From: Paracoccaceae bacterium
GTDB lineage: Bacteria > Pseudomonadota > Alphaproteobacteria > Rhodobacterales > Rhodobacteraceae
Assembly (NCBI GenBank): GCA_902631295.1
Contig: CACOXV010000005.1
Location: forward strand, 27,594 to 91,593
Length of the DNA: 64,000 nucleotides
Direction: 5' to 3'
Notes under the pieces: model-generated
Database searches by the model: none
What the model was told of the DNA's origin: nothing
What the model saw: only the letters and a program-made list of their open reading frames with translations
Translations under genes and position numbers: made by a program
Shown here: one piece after another, positions 1 through 8,404 of the stretch
How positions within the stretch are numbered: position 1 is the stretch's first letter
Layout: each line of letters starts with the position of its first letter

Positions 1-298
1 GATTTTTGATGAAATTGACCGTGGGATTGGTGGGGCAACTGCCGATGCGGTTGGAAGAAGACTGGTTAGACTTTCAAAAAATGCACAGGTTCTTATAGTT
101 ACGCATTCTCCGCAGGTCGCCGCTCTTGGTGATGCACATTTTCAGGTTGTCAAATCTATAACTTCCGCTAATACCCTTACAAAAGTGAACCCGCTTGATG
201 GAGATGCAAGAATAGAGGAAATTGCTCGCATGATCTCGGGTGACAAAATAACTAATGCTGCAATTAATGCTGCGGCTACCTTATTGGAAGGGCGCTAG
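1..298 (+). CDS. recN: DNA repair protein RecN, C-terminal part (5' end outside window)
   Basis: The first 298 bases encode the last 98 residues of RecN, reading from base 2 to a TAG at 296-298. RecN is an SMC-like ATPase that acts in recombinational repair of double-strand breaks. The visible part holds the end of the Walker B region (IFDEIDRGIGG), then the VTHSPQVAALGDAHFQV stretch (H-loop), both typical of the RecN C-terminal ATPase lobe. The ending is complete. It converges on the aminopeptidase P gene with only 10 bases between the two stops. Identity is firm; promoter and N-terminal half are not visible. Confidence 0.93.
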   Translation, partial: IFDEIDRGIGGATADAVGRRLVRLSKNAQVLIVTHSPQVAALGDAHFQVVKSITSANTLTKVNPLDGDARIEEIARMISGDKITNAAINAAATLLEGR

Positions 299-308
299 AC
301 TAGATAAA

Positions 309-2126
309 TTATTTAATTTCCTCGGTTGCTTGGTCTAACCAAATTTTTTCGTCTGGCTCTAAATACTCTCTGATTTTTTGCCGGCATTCTGAATGATAAT
401 CATTTAGCCAAGCAATTTCATCCGTTGACATCAAACCTTTTTCTATTAATGATTTATCAATTGGAACAAAATTAAGTGTTTCAAAAACGAACATCTCGTC
501 AATAACTGAGTTTTCCAATTTTGGAGCTTTTGTTACGGCTAGTAGATTTTCAATTCTTATCCCAAAATGTCCCTCTTTATAGAAACCCGGTTCATTTGAT
601 ATAATCATTCCTGCTTTGAAAGGAATATTTGAAGTCCTACTTAGTCTCTGAGGACCTTCGTGAACAGAAAGAAATTGTCCAACTCCATGACCTGTGCCAT
701 GAGCAAAGTCTAGTCCCGCTGACCATAGGAATACTCGAGCAAACGCATCTAAATCACACCCTGCCATCCCTTTAGGAAACCTTAATTTAGATATTGAAAT
801 CATTCCTTTAAGAACAAGCGTAAAAGCTCTCTTTATCTCGCAGGAAACCTGGCCCAAGGCAGTAGTTCTAGTAATGTCAGTTGTCCCACTTTTATACTGC
901 CCACCACTATCAACTAGGATCACGTCATCATTCTTGATCGTGCGATTACTTTCATAATTTACTCGATAATGTGGCAGTGCCGCATTTGGCCCACTTGCGC
1001 ATATTGTTTCAAAGCTAATATCATGAAATTCTGGATTAGCAGATCTTAACGTCTCCAATTTTATTACTAAATCAATTTCTGTTAACATTCCTAACGGTTG
1101 TGAATTTAGCCAGTGCAAAAATTTGCACATTGCGATTGCGTCAATCAAATGGGCATCTCGCGCTCTGCTTAACTCAATCTCATTTTTACAAGCTTTAGGT
1201 AATGCCGTTATGTCGCCTCTTGGATCTAAATTCGCTTTTGAGTCGAGTAGACTCCTATAAGCGGCAAACGGCAAGCTAGATTTATCTATGCAAACACTAC
1301 CTGTAAGTTTTCTGAGGTGCTGAAGGAATTCATTTTCATTGTATATGTTAATACCCTGACCAAAGTGTTTTACTAAATTTTCTACTTTGGTTTTATCTAC
1401 AAAAATATCCACTTCATTATTTGAATGCAAAATTGCAAAAGCCTGGACTATCGGCAAATGTTCGACATCACCGCCCCTTATGTTTAACAACCAGGCAATT
1501 CCCTCTGGTAGTGTAATTACGGCGGCTGAATTTCCGTTTTCTTTCAATTCTTTGGATAATGTTTTTCTTTTATGAGCTTGTGTCGCACCCGCAAATTTGT
1601 CTTCATATTGAAAAGCTTTTGCAGTTGGTGCGCTAGGTTGATCCTTCCAGATTATGTCGACAAGGTTCTGCGTCGCTTGCAAAATAATTTCAGTGTTTTC
1701 CATTGACCGATTATACTGTTCAATTTCATCTACTGAGTGCAACCACGGGTCAAAACCTATTTTCCCATGATTAGTAACTTCCATTATCCAGTCTGTGACT
1801 TTTATTTTTGGCCAATTAATAATTTCTATTGGTGGACAAGTTTGATTTTTTGCCTGAACAGTATAGCGCCCATCTACAAAAATACCTATTCGTTGTTTAA
1901 CTAAAACGCAGATCCCTGCAGAACCTTCAAATCCTGTCAACCATCTCAAACGCTGATCTTTTTCGGCTACATACTCGCCTCTGTAAGCATCTGATCGCGG
2001 GATAAGAAAGCCATCTAGTCCTTTATTAGTAATTTCGCTTTGTAAAGCAGCTAGTCTTTCAGGACCCAATTCTGGGCTTCCAATTGAAGCGAAAGATTGA
2101 AACTTACAAATTTTCTCTTCCTGCAT
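309..2126 (-). CDS. Xaa-Pro aminopeptidase (aminopeptidase P, M24B family)
   Basis: This 605-residue protein is a cytosolic metallo-aminopeptidase that removes an N-terminal residue preceding proline. It has the long three-domain layout: two creatinase-like N-terminal domains (about 20-310), the M24 pita-bread domain (about 320-540) and a short C-terminal extension. The dinuclear metal ligands can be read: Asp406 (VDSGGQ), Asp417 (GTTDITR), His480 (HGTGHGVG), Glu512 (NEPGFY) and Glu526 (RIENLL). The length fits the eukaryote-like long aminopeptidase P form common in Rhodobacterales. It follows cobT after 6 bases on the same strand, so it is probably co-transcribed with the cobaltochelatase genes, although no functional link is known. 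It could be called pepP, but it is the long form, not the E. coli type. Confidence 0.92.
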   Translation of the reverse strand: MQEEKICKFQSFASIGSPELGPERLAALQSEITNKGLDGFLIPRSDAYRGEYVAEKDQRLRWLTGFEGSAGICVLVKQRIGIFVDGRYTVQAKNQTCPPIEIINWPKIKVTDWIMEVTNHGKIGFDPWLHSVDEIEQYNRSMENTEIILQATQNLVDIIWKDQPSAPTAKAFQYEDKFAGATQAHKRKTLSKELKENGNSAAVITLPEGIAWLLNIRGGDVEHLPIVQAFAILHSNNEVDIFVDKTKVENLVKHFGQGINIYNENEFLQHLRKLTGSVCIDKSSLPFAAYRSLLDSKANLDPRGDITALPKACKNEIELSRARDAHLIDAIAMCKFLHWLNSQPLGMLTEIDLVIKLETLRSANPEFHDISFETICASGPNAALPHYRVNYESNRTIKNDDVILVDSGGQYKSGTTDITRTTALGQVSCEIKRAFTLVLKGMISISKLRFPKGMAGCDLDAFARVFLWSAGLDFAHGTGHGVGQFLSVHEGPQRLSRTSNIPFKAGMIISNEPGFYKEGHFGIRIENLLAVTKAPKLENSVIDEMFVFETLNFVPIDKSLIEKGLMSTDEIAWLNDYHSECRQKIREYLEPDEKIWLDQATEEIK

Positions 2127-2132
2127 AGAGTG

Positions 2133-4004
2133 TTAGCCTCTTTTTAGTTGATTAACTCTAGCTCTGGCTTTGGGGTCACTATCAAATAGGGCAGCGAGCT
2201 GCTCAGTCATTGCCCCGGCTAGTTGCTCAACATCTGTTATAGTAACCGCACGATCGTAATAACGTGTCACGTCATGACCAATACCAATCGCTAGAAGTTC
2301 AACGTTTTTAATTTTTTCTACCATCGATATAACATCTCGTAAGTGTTTCTCGAGATAATTTGCTGGGTTTACTGATAAGGTACTATCGTCTACCGGAGCT
2401 CCATCGGAAATTACCATTAAAATCTTTCTAGCTTCCGGGCGAGCTGTCATGCGTCTGTGCGCCCATTCTAAAGCCTCCCCGTCAATATTTTCCTTAAGCA
2501 AGCCTTCCTTCATCATCAAGCCAAGATTCGCACGTGCGCGGCGCCAAGGGGCATCAGCTCCTTTATAAATAATATGACGTAAATCATTTAAACGGCCAGG
2601 CTGTTGTGGGCGATCCTGATTTAACCAGGATTCGCGAGACTGACCGCCTTTCCAAGCACGCGTTGTAAATCCTAAAATCTCAACTTTAACATTACAACGC
2701 TCCAAAGTACGTGCTAATACGTCTGCGCAAATAGCCGCGATCGATATCGGTCTGCCACGCATTGAGCCAGAGTTATCCAAAAGTAATGTCACCACCGTAT
2801 CCCTAAATTCAGTATCCTTTTCTATTTTAAAACTAAGAGAGGTCGTTGGATTAGTTATAACTCTAGCGAGCCTGCCAGCATCAAGAATTCCTTCCTCAAG
2901 GTCAAATAACCAGCTACGATTTTGCTGAGCTTGCAGTCTCCTTTGCAACTTGTTTGCAAGCCTACTGACGGCTCCTTTAAGTGGTTCAAGTTGTTGATCT
3001 AAATATGCTCGTAATCGTTCTAACTCAATTTGTTCAGCAAGGTCTTCAGCTTTAATCTCTTCGTCAAAATTTATCTCAAAAACTTTATAATTTGGATCTG
3101 CATCAGAGATAGGTTGCGGCGGTGGTGGCTCCAGGGGTGCTTCTCCATCAGGCAACTCTTGGTTTTCAAGGTCTTCATCTGCACTGTCTTCACTACTCAC
3201 TTGTGCCTGTGCTGAATCCTGTTGCTCTTCTTGGCTCTGTTGATCGTCTGCATCTAAATTATCGTCATTATCCTCATCTGTACCTGAACTTTCTGGATCA
3301 TTAGATTGGTCATTATCCTCATCTTCGTTCTCCTGATTGTTATCGTCCTCGGCCTCAGGATCGTCACCTAATTGATCTCCATAACCCAAGTCAGTAATTA
3401 TTTGACGAGAAAACTTTGCAAAATTTTCCTGATTATCTAGATTATTAGTTAGATTTTCTAAAGTAGCTCCAGCCTGGTCTAAAATAAAATCTCGCCACAA
3501 ATCTAAAACGTTCTCCGCTGATGGGGGAAGATCCTTGCGGGTAGTTAAAGATCGAATTAAGTAACCTGCGGCATCCGAAAGTGGGGCATCTGCTCGATCC
3601 GTCAGCTTGTCGAAACCTTTACGTTTTGCTTCAACATCAATTTTTGCATTAATATTTCCGGTTGTGCCTGGCATATCCTTTGCGCCGACGGCTTCACATC
3701 TGGCAGTTTCCATCGCTTCAAATAACTCTCTTGCAATTGGGCCGTCAGGGGCAAATCGTGAATGCAATTCAGAGTCATGATATTTGTGATGCATGGCGAG
3801 AGCGTCAGCTGTGCCTCGAGCTAGGAGCACCTCGTCTTTGGTCATGCGCCTACTGACTTGCGGAAGTCTGATATTATCACCAGAGAGTCCCGATGGATCA
3901 ATTGAGTAGTTAATAGAAAGCTCTGGGTTATCAGCCAAAACCTTCGTCGCCTCAGCTAAGGCCTTTTTGAATGGATCAGCGGGATTATCTGATTTTGAAA
4001 CCAT
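2133..4004 (-). CDS. cobT: Cobaltochelatase subunit CobT
   Basis: CobT is the VWA-domain subunit of the aerobic cobaltochelatase (CobN-CobS-CobT) that inserts cobalt into hydrogenobyrinic acid diamide during cobalamin synthesis. The 623-residue protein has an N-terminal helical region, a very acidic low-complexity linker (about 212-285, mostly Asp, Glu, Gln, Asn), a proline stretch near 290, and a C-terminal VWA domain from about 400 with the MIDAS motif DNSGS at 410-414. That architecture matches the family. It lies 85 bases downstream of cobS, with only a weak ribosome binding site. CobN, the large catalytic subunit, is not in the window. The acidic linker produces several meaningless ORFs on the plus strand. 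Confidence 0.95.
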   Translation of the reverse strand: MVSKSDNPADPFKKALAEATKVLADNPELSINYSIDPSGLSGDNIRLPQVSRRMTKDEVLLARGTADALAMHHKYHDSELHSRFAPDGPIARELFEAMETARCEAVGAKDMPGTTGNINAKIDVEAKRKGFDKLTDRADAPLSDAAGYLIRSLTTRKDLPPSAENVLDLWRDFILDQAGATLENLTNNLDNQENFAKFSRQIITDLGYGDQLGDDPEAEDDNNQENEDEDNDQSNDPESSGTDEDNDDNLDADDQQSQEEQQDSAQAQVSSEDSADEDLENQELPDGEAPLEPPPPQPISDADPNYKVFEINFDEEIKAEDLAEQIELERLRAYLDQQLEPLKGAVSRLANKLQRRLQAQQNRSWLFDLEEGILDAGRLARVITNPTTSLSFKIEKDTEFRDTVVTLLLDNSGSMRGRPISIAAICADVLARTLERCNVKVEILGFTTRAWKGGQSRESWLNQDRPQQPGRLNDLRHIIYKGADAPWRRARANLGLMMKEGLLKENIDGEALEWAHRRMTARPEARKILMVISDGAPVDDSTLSVNPANYLEKHLRDVISMVEKIKNVELLAIGIGHDVTRYYDRAVTITDVEQLAGAMTEQLAALFDSDPKARARVNQLKRG

Positions 4005-4089
4005 ATTAAACTCGAGAAAGGTTTAGGCTTTGCCGGTCAACTAATTCACGTCTAGATGGTAACTAAGTGTGGACAGTAGTTAACTTCAT

Positions 4090-5076
4090 CTATTCCACAC
4101 TGACACTTGCCGCACTTTCTGGCAACTCCTCATCAAAACAACGTTGAAAAAATTCAGCAACTATTTGTCGCTCAAGCTCATCACATTTATTTAAAAAGGT
4201 TAGACGAAAGGCATACCCGACATCGTTGAAAATTTCCGTATTACTTGCCCAATTTATTACAGTTCTAGGGCTCATAACGGTGGATAAATCTCCATTCATA
4301 AATGCGGTTCTAGTAAGATCAGCTACTGTAACCATCTGTTTAATTATTCTTTTGCCATCTTCTGTGTTGTAGTTTGGTGATTTTGACAGAACTATCGCGC
4401 TTTCTACATCCATAGCCAAATAATTTAAAGTTGCTACTAAAGACCAGCGGTCCATCTGAGCTTGATTAATTTGCTGAGTTCCATGGTAAAGGCCAGTGGT
4501 GTCACCTAAACCTACGGTGTTTGAAGTAGCAAAAAGTCTAAAATTACTGTGCGGGGTTATTATCTCGTTTTGGTCTAAAAGCGTTAATTTTCCGTCATGT
4601 TCAAGCACACGCTGAATTACGAACATGACGTCTGCTCGACCGGCATCATATTCATCGAAAACAATTGCAACTGGATTTCTTAGAGCCCATGGTAGAATTC
4701 CTTCATGAAATTCAGTGACTTGTTTCCCATCCTTAAGCTTAATAGCATCCTTGCCGATAAGATCTATCCTGCTTATATGGCTGTCCAGATTTACTCTTAC
4801 TGCTGGCCAATTTAATCTTGCTGCAACCTGCTCGATGTGCGTTGATTTACCAGTCCCGTGATAACCCTGGATCATAACCCGTCGATTGTGAGTAAATCCT
4901 GCCAAAATAGCTAACGTTGTATCGGGATCAAATTTGTAGGTTTCATCAACCTCAGGAACTCGAGCAGCGCGTTCTGAGAAGCCTTTTACAATCATATCTG
5001 TATCAATACCAAACACTTTCCTGACGGAAATGTCTTCGGTAGGGTTACTTTCCATGATTTTAGAGCCATCGGCCAT
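4090..5076 (-). CDS. cobS: Cobaltochelatase subunit CobS (AAA+ ATPase)
   Basis: CobS is the AAA+ motor that forms rings with CobT and powers cobalt insertion by CobN. The 328-residue protein has Walker [10 protein letters not shown] at 71-79, Walker [12 protein letters not shown] at about 136-146, a sensor-1 region FATSNT at 182-187 and the conserved MDRW near 208-211. The full family length is present. The start has a good ribosome binding site (GAGGAA, 7 bases before ATG). It is the first gene of the minus-strand run cobS-cobT-aminopeptidase P and faces msrB across a 195-base divergent region. I looked for a cobalamin riboswitch in that region and saw none. Confidence 0.95.
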   Translation of the reverse strand: MADGSKIMESNPTEDISVRKVFGIDTDMIVKGFSERAARVPEVDETYKFDPDTTLAILAGFTHNRRVMIQGYHGTGKSTHIEQVAARLNWPAVRVNLDSHISRIDLIGKDAIKLKDGKQVTEFHEGILPWALRNPVAIVFDEYDAGRADVMFVIQRVLEHDGKLTLLDQNEIITPHSNFRLFATSNTVGLGDTTGLYHGTQQINQAQMDRWSLVATLNYLAMDVESAIVLSKSPNYNTEDGKRIIKQMVTVADLTRTAFMNGDLSTVMSPRTVINWASNTEIFNDVGYAFRLTFLNKCDELERQIVAEFFQRCFDEELPESAASVSVE

Positions 5077-5271
5077 AATTTTTTCCTCATATTAGGCGTA
5101 TGAATTTAACTCGTGCACTAATAATTGCGGCGGTTCAAGAGTGCGACAGTAAATTTTTCGAAATTTTAACGAAACAATATCCTCTTTCAAATAGTAACTC
5201 AACGCTCAGAGTTGAAATCTCCCATTAATGAACCAGATATACTCACTGATAGTTATGGCAAGTGATTACTG

Positions 5272-5745
5272 ATGAATAGACGAATGTTATTTAAATTAGG
5301 TATAGCTGGTTTGGTTGTACGGTCACAGCCAATCGCGGCGAAAGAAGACGCTTCGGAATTTCCGTTTCAGTTAAGTAAAAGTGAGTGGCAAGCCAGACTT
5401 ACGCCGTTTGAATTTGCTGTAATGAGGGAAGAAGCGACGGAGCGAGCGTTTACATCTCCGTTAAACTCTAACTATGAAAATGGTACGTATCACTGTAAAG
5501 GCTGTAATCAAGAACTCTATCTTTCAATGCATAAATTCGACTCAGGCACTGGATGGCCAAGTTTTTGGAAAGAAATCTATGGTGCAATTGGCACAAGAAA
5601 AGATAGAAAATTTTTTATGATACGAACAGAGTGCCATTGTAGCAATTGTGGGTCACATTTGGGCCACATATTCGATGACGGGCCTCAGCCAACTGGTAAA
5701 AGACATTGTATCAATGGTATTAGCTTGGTCTTCTACAAAGCTTAG
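5272..5745 (+). CDS. msrB: Exported peptide-methionine (R)-S-oxide reductase MsrB
   Basis: MsrB reduces the R-epimer of methionine sulfoxide in proteins. The 157-residue sequence starts with MNRRMLFKLGIAGLVV, a basic plus hydrophobic N-terminus that looks like an export signal, possibly Tat because of the Arg pair, so I place it in the periplasm. The zinc site is Cys75/Cys78 and Cys123/Cys126 (two CxxC pairs), the GTGWPSF motif is at 92-98, and the catalytic Cys146 sits in RHCING. No second, resolving cysteine of the usual type is obvious. It stands alone between cobS (divergent) and the J-domain gene, whose stop is only 7 bases away in convergent orientation. Confidence 0.93.
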   Translation: MNRRMLFKLGIAGLVVRSQPIAAKEDASEFPFQLSKSEWQARLTPFEFAVMREEATERAFTSPLNSNYENGTYHCKGCNQELYLSMHKFDSGTGWPSFWKEIYGAIGTRKDRKFFMIRTECHCSNCGSHLGHIFDDGPQPTGKRHCINGISLVFYKA

Positions 5746-5752
5746 CCTTTGA

Positions 5753-6388
5753 CTATTTGAAATTTCTACTGTCCTTGATTTGATCCCATGCCCACATAAC
5801 CTGCTGGAGCTGCTCTTCTTGACTTCTATCCCCACCATTCATATCGGGGTGAAGAATTTTTATTAACGCCTTATAAGCTCTACGAATTTCGGACTTCGCC
5901 CAGGTATCCTTTGCTTCAAGTATCTCTATGGCTTTTCTTTCGGTCGCTGGTAAGCGTCTGGTGTGTCCAGCACTGGTTCCTGCCCGACCAGGATTTTTTG
6001 TAGCATTTTCACCTAAAACTTGGTGTGGATCTTCTATTCCAAGCCTAGCCCAAGCTCGAGACTCAGGGTCTCTCCAAGATTTGGTTTCTCTTTCCCAAAC
6101 TTTATCTTTTGACATTTGTGCATTAAGTTCAGCCTCTGTTTGGTTCTGAAAAAAGTTCCACTTCTGGTTGTACTCGCGAACGTGATCTTTGCAGAACCAA
6201 TAAAAATCGTCTAAGACGTCTGGTGCTTTTGGTGCGCGAAATTTTCCAGCATTTTCGCAACCCTCGTGGTCACAAAGCCTCCTAGAAGTCTCACTTTCAC
6301 CTGACATCCCACGCCTGGTGCGCGGTTTATTCTTCTTTGCCGAAGAAACAGATATATCAAATCCAAATGGATCCGGTTTTTCGGTCAT
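5753..6388 (-). CDS. J-domain protein with C-terminal J domain
   Basis: The protein is about 211 residues with the J domain at the C-terminus (about the last 60 residues), including the HPD tripeptide in ILHPDMNGG. J domains stimulate the ATPase of DnaK-type chaperones, so this is a co-chaperone rather than DnaJ itself. The N-terminal half contains three cysteines and a Cys-x-x-His (LCDHEGC, FCKDH), which could form a small metal site. The longest ORF would use a GTG at 6397, but AAAGGTGG precedes the ATG at 6388 at proper spacing, so I use 6388. It is divergent from bolA. This bolA / J-protein / cobST order recurs in Rhodobacterales. Client and partner are unknown. Confidence 0.85.
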   Translation of the reverse strand: MTEKPDPFGFDISVSSAKKNKPRTRRGMSGESETSRRLCDHEGCENAGKFRAPKAPDVLDDFYWFCKDHVREYNQKWNFFQNQTEAELNAQMSKDKVWERETKSWRDPESRAWARLGIEDPHQVLGENATKNPGRAGTSAGHTRRLPATERKAIEILEAKDTWAKSEIRRAYKALIKILHPDMNGGDRSQEEQLQQVMWAWDQIKDSRNFK

Positions 6389-6455
6389 TAATTCCACCTT
6401 TTCGACTCAAGCAGTAAATCATACATTAATTAAAAGTAAATTGAAGAGGTAATTA

Positions 6456-6722
6456 TTGAAAATGACTAAAACGGATAGAATAAATCTAGCGTTAAAGACT
6501 TCATTCAAAGACTCACAAATATCTGTTATTGACGACAGCGAAAGTCATCGTGGTCATACAGGCTTTTCAGAAGGCGGTGAGAGCCATTTTCAAATAAAAA
6601 TTGTTTGGCAAGGTTTTGAGGGTATGTCCCTAATTGCCAGACACCGGGCTGTACACGAAGCGCTGGGCAAAGACTTATTAAATAACATTCATGCAATCGC
6701 CCTCGATTTGAAGTCTATCTAA
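6456..6722 (+). CDS. bolA: BolA family protein
   Basis: This is a small BolA/IbaG-type protein (88 residues from TTG, 86 from the ATG at 6462). BolA proteins partner with monothiol glutaredoxins in Fe-S and iron handling and affect cell shape and stress responses. The sequence has the family core: SHRGHTGF, then the SHFQIKIV strand and the RHRAVHEAL helix, including the conserved invariant His. The AGAGGT site is 5 bases before the TTG and 11 before the ATG, so the TTG start is slightly favoured. It converges on gatB with 56 bases between stops. No glutaredoxin gene lies next to it in this window. Confidence 0.92.
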   Translation: MKMTKTDRINLALKTSFKDSQISVIDDSESHRGHTGFSEGGESHFQIKIVWQGFEGMSLIARHRAVHEALGKDLLNNIHAIALDLKSI

Positions 6723-6778
6723 TTTTGCAAAAACGTTATAAAAAATTTATTTAAAAAATGAACAAAGGATCCCTCGAT

Positions 6779-8290
6779 CTAGGAATTCAGCTTAGCTGAG
6801 ACAAACTCATTGACTTTTTTTGGATTTGCTTTGCCACCAGTCGCTTTCATTACCTGACCAACGAACCACCCAACTAACTTTGGATTAACCTTCGCTTTTT
6901 CAACCTGATCAGGATTCGCCGCTATTATTTCTATAACTGCTTTTTCGATTGCACCTGTGTCAGTGACCTGCTTCATTCCCCGCTCGTTTACTATCTCGGA
7001 CGGTTGCCCTCCTTCGATATAAACAATTTCGAATAATTCCTTTGCTATTTTCCCATTAATTTCACCATCTTTAATCAGATCAATTATTTCCCCAAGTTGT
7101 GCTGGACTTACAGGCGACCTGGTTATATCTAAATCATCTTTTTTTAATCGACCAAATAGCTCGTTTATAACCCAATTCGCCGCTATCTTACCATCTCGAC
7201 CAGTAGCAACTGTTTCAAAATAGTTCGCTGCTTCTACTTCTGCTGTTAGGACACTGGCGTCGTATTCGCTTAATCCAAAAGATGAAATGAACCGAGCTTT
7301 TTTATCATCAGGAAGTTCCGGTAGGGATGAAGCAATTTCGTCGACCCAGTTTTGTTCTAATTCTAATGGTAGTAAGTCTGGGTCTGGAAAATAACGATAA
7401 TCATGGGCTTCTTCTTTTGATCGCATTGACCGAGTTTCGCTTTTTTCAGGATCATAAAGTCGTGTCTCCTGATCTATTTCCCCACCACTTTCCAAAATCT
7501 TAATTTGTCGTTTTGCTTCAACCTCGATGGCTTGTTGTATGAATCGCATTGAATTCATATTTTTTATTTCACAACGAGTGCCCAAAACGCTGAAGTCACC
7601 GGTTTCCATAAATTTCTCAAAAATACCGGCGCGGCATACAGAGACATTTACGTCTGCGCGTAAATTTCCATTTTGCATATTACCATCACAGGTGCCAAGA
7701 TAACGCATTATTTGTCTTAGTTTACCAACATACGCAGCCGCTTCTTCTGGGCCGCGAATGTCTGGTCTGCTAACTATTTCCATTAGGCAAACCCCGGTTC
7801 GATTAAGATCTACAAAAGACATATCGGGATCCATATCATGGATCGATTTCCCTGCATCCTGCTCCATGTGAATGCGCTCAATCCTAACTCTTCTTGCAAC
7901 CCCTGGCTCCATATTTACTAGAACTTCACCTTCACCAACTATTGGATGGTATAATTGACTAATTTGATAACCCTGCGGGAGGTCTGGGTAAAAATAGTTT
8001 TTACGATCAAAGGCGCTCCAGAGATTTATTTTTGCCCTCAATCCTAGGCCCGTTCTAACAGCTTGTTCGACACAGTATTCGTTGATTACTGGTAGCATGC
8101 CCGGCATAGCAGCATCTACAAATGAGACATTTGAGTTAGGTTCATTACCAAACTGGGTTGATGCACCTGAAAATAATTTTGACTGTGACGAAACTTGCGC
8201 ATGCACTTCCATGCCGATAACTAATTCCCAATCATGCTTTGAGCCGGGTATTATGGTTGGTGTTGGAGTTGTATAGTTTGTGTCTAGCAT
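6779..8290 (-). CDS. gatB: Asp-tRNA(Asn)/Glu-tRNA(Gln) amidotransferase subunit B
   Basis: GatB is the kinase/tRNA-binding subunit of the GatCAB complex, which converts misacylated Glu-tRNA(Gln) and often Asp-tRNA(Asn) to the correct forms. The 503-residue protein begins its domain with [12 protein letters not shown] and includes [22 protein letters not shown] motif ([17 protein letters not shown] near 88-105), HMEQDAGK and [14 protein letters not shown], then a C-terminal YqeY-like tail. Full length. gatC and gatA are not adjacent, which is common in alphaproteobacteria. pepN lies upstream on the same strand, 114 bases away. Confidence 0.97.
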   Translation of the reverse strand: MLDTNYTTPTPTIIPGSKHDWELVIGMEVHAQVSSQSKLFSGASTQFGNEPNSNVSFVDAAMPGMLPVINEYCVEQAVRTGLGLRAKINLWSAFDRKNYFYPDLPQGYQISQLYHPIVGEGEVLVNMEPGVARRVRIERIHMEQDAGKSIHDMDPDMSFVDLNRTGVCLMEIVSRPDIRGPEEAAAYVGKLRQIMRYLGTCDGNMQNGNLRADVNVSVCRAGIFEKFMETGDFSVLGTRCEIKNMNSMRFIQQAIEVEAKRQIKILESGGEIDQETRLYDPEKSETRSMRSKEEAHDYRYFPDPDLLPLELEQNWVDEIASSLPELPDDKKARFISSFGLSEYDASVLTAEVEAANYFETVATGRDGKIAANWVINELFGRLKKDDLDITRSPVSPAQLGEIIDLIKDGEINGKIAKELFEIVYIEGGQPSEIVNERGMKQVTDTGAIEKAVIEIIAANPDQVEKAKVNPKLVGWFVGQVMKATGGKANPKKVNEFVSAKLNS

Positions 8291-8404
8291 CTATTTTTTC
8301 CAATCTAACTTAGAGGCTAATTACCTAACATTTAGAAATCTTTCAATCCAGATTAACTGCTATTTTTTTGTAGTGAGCATCTGTGTTTTTTTTAATTCCA
8401 CTTC

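Noticed and set aside
5077..5271. Cobalamin riboswitch upstream of cobS
   Set aside because: No B12-box-like sequence or matching structure was seen; only a short TCAAC/GTTGA inverted pair is present.
6723..6778. GGATCC and GAATTC close together between bolA and gatB, as in a cloning scar
   Set aside because: Flanking genes are continuous and normal for the genome; six-base sites occur by chance.
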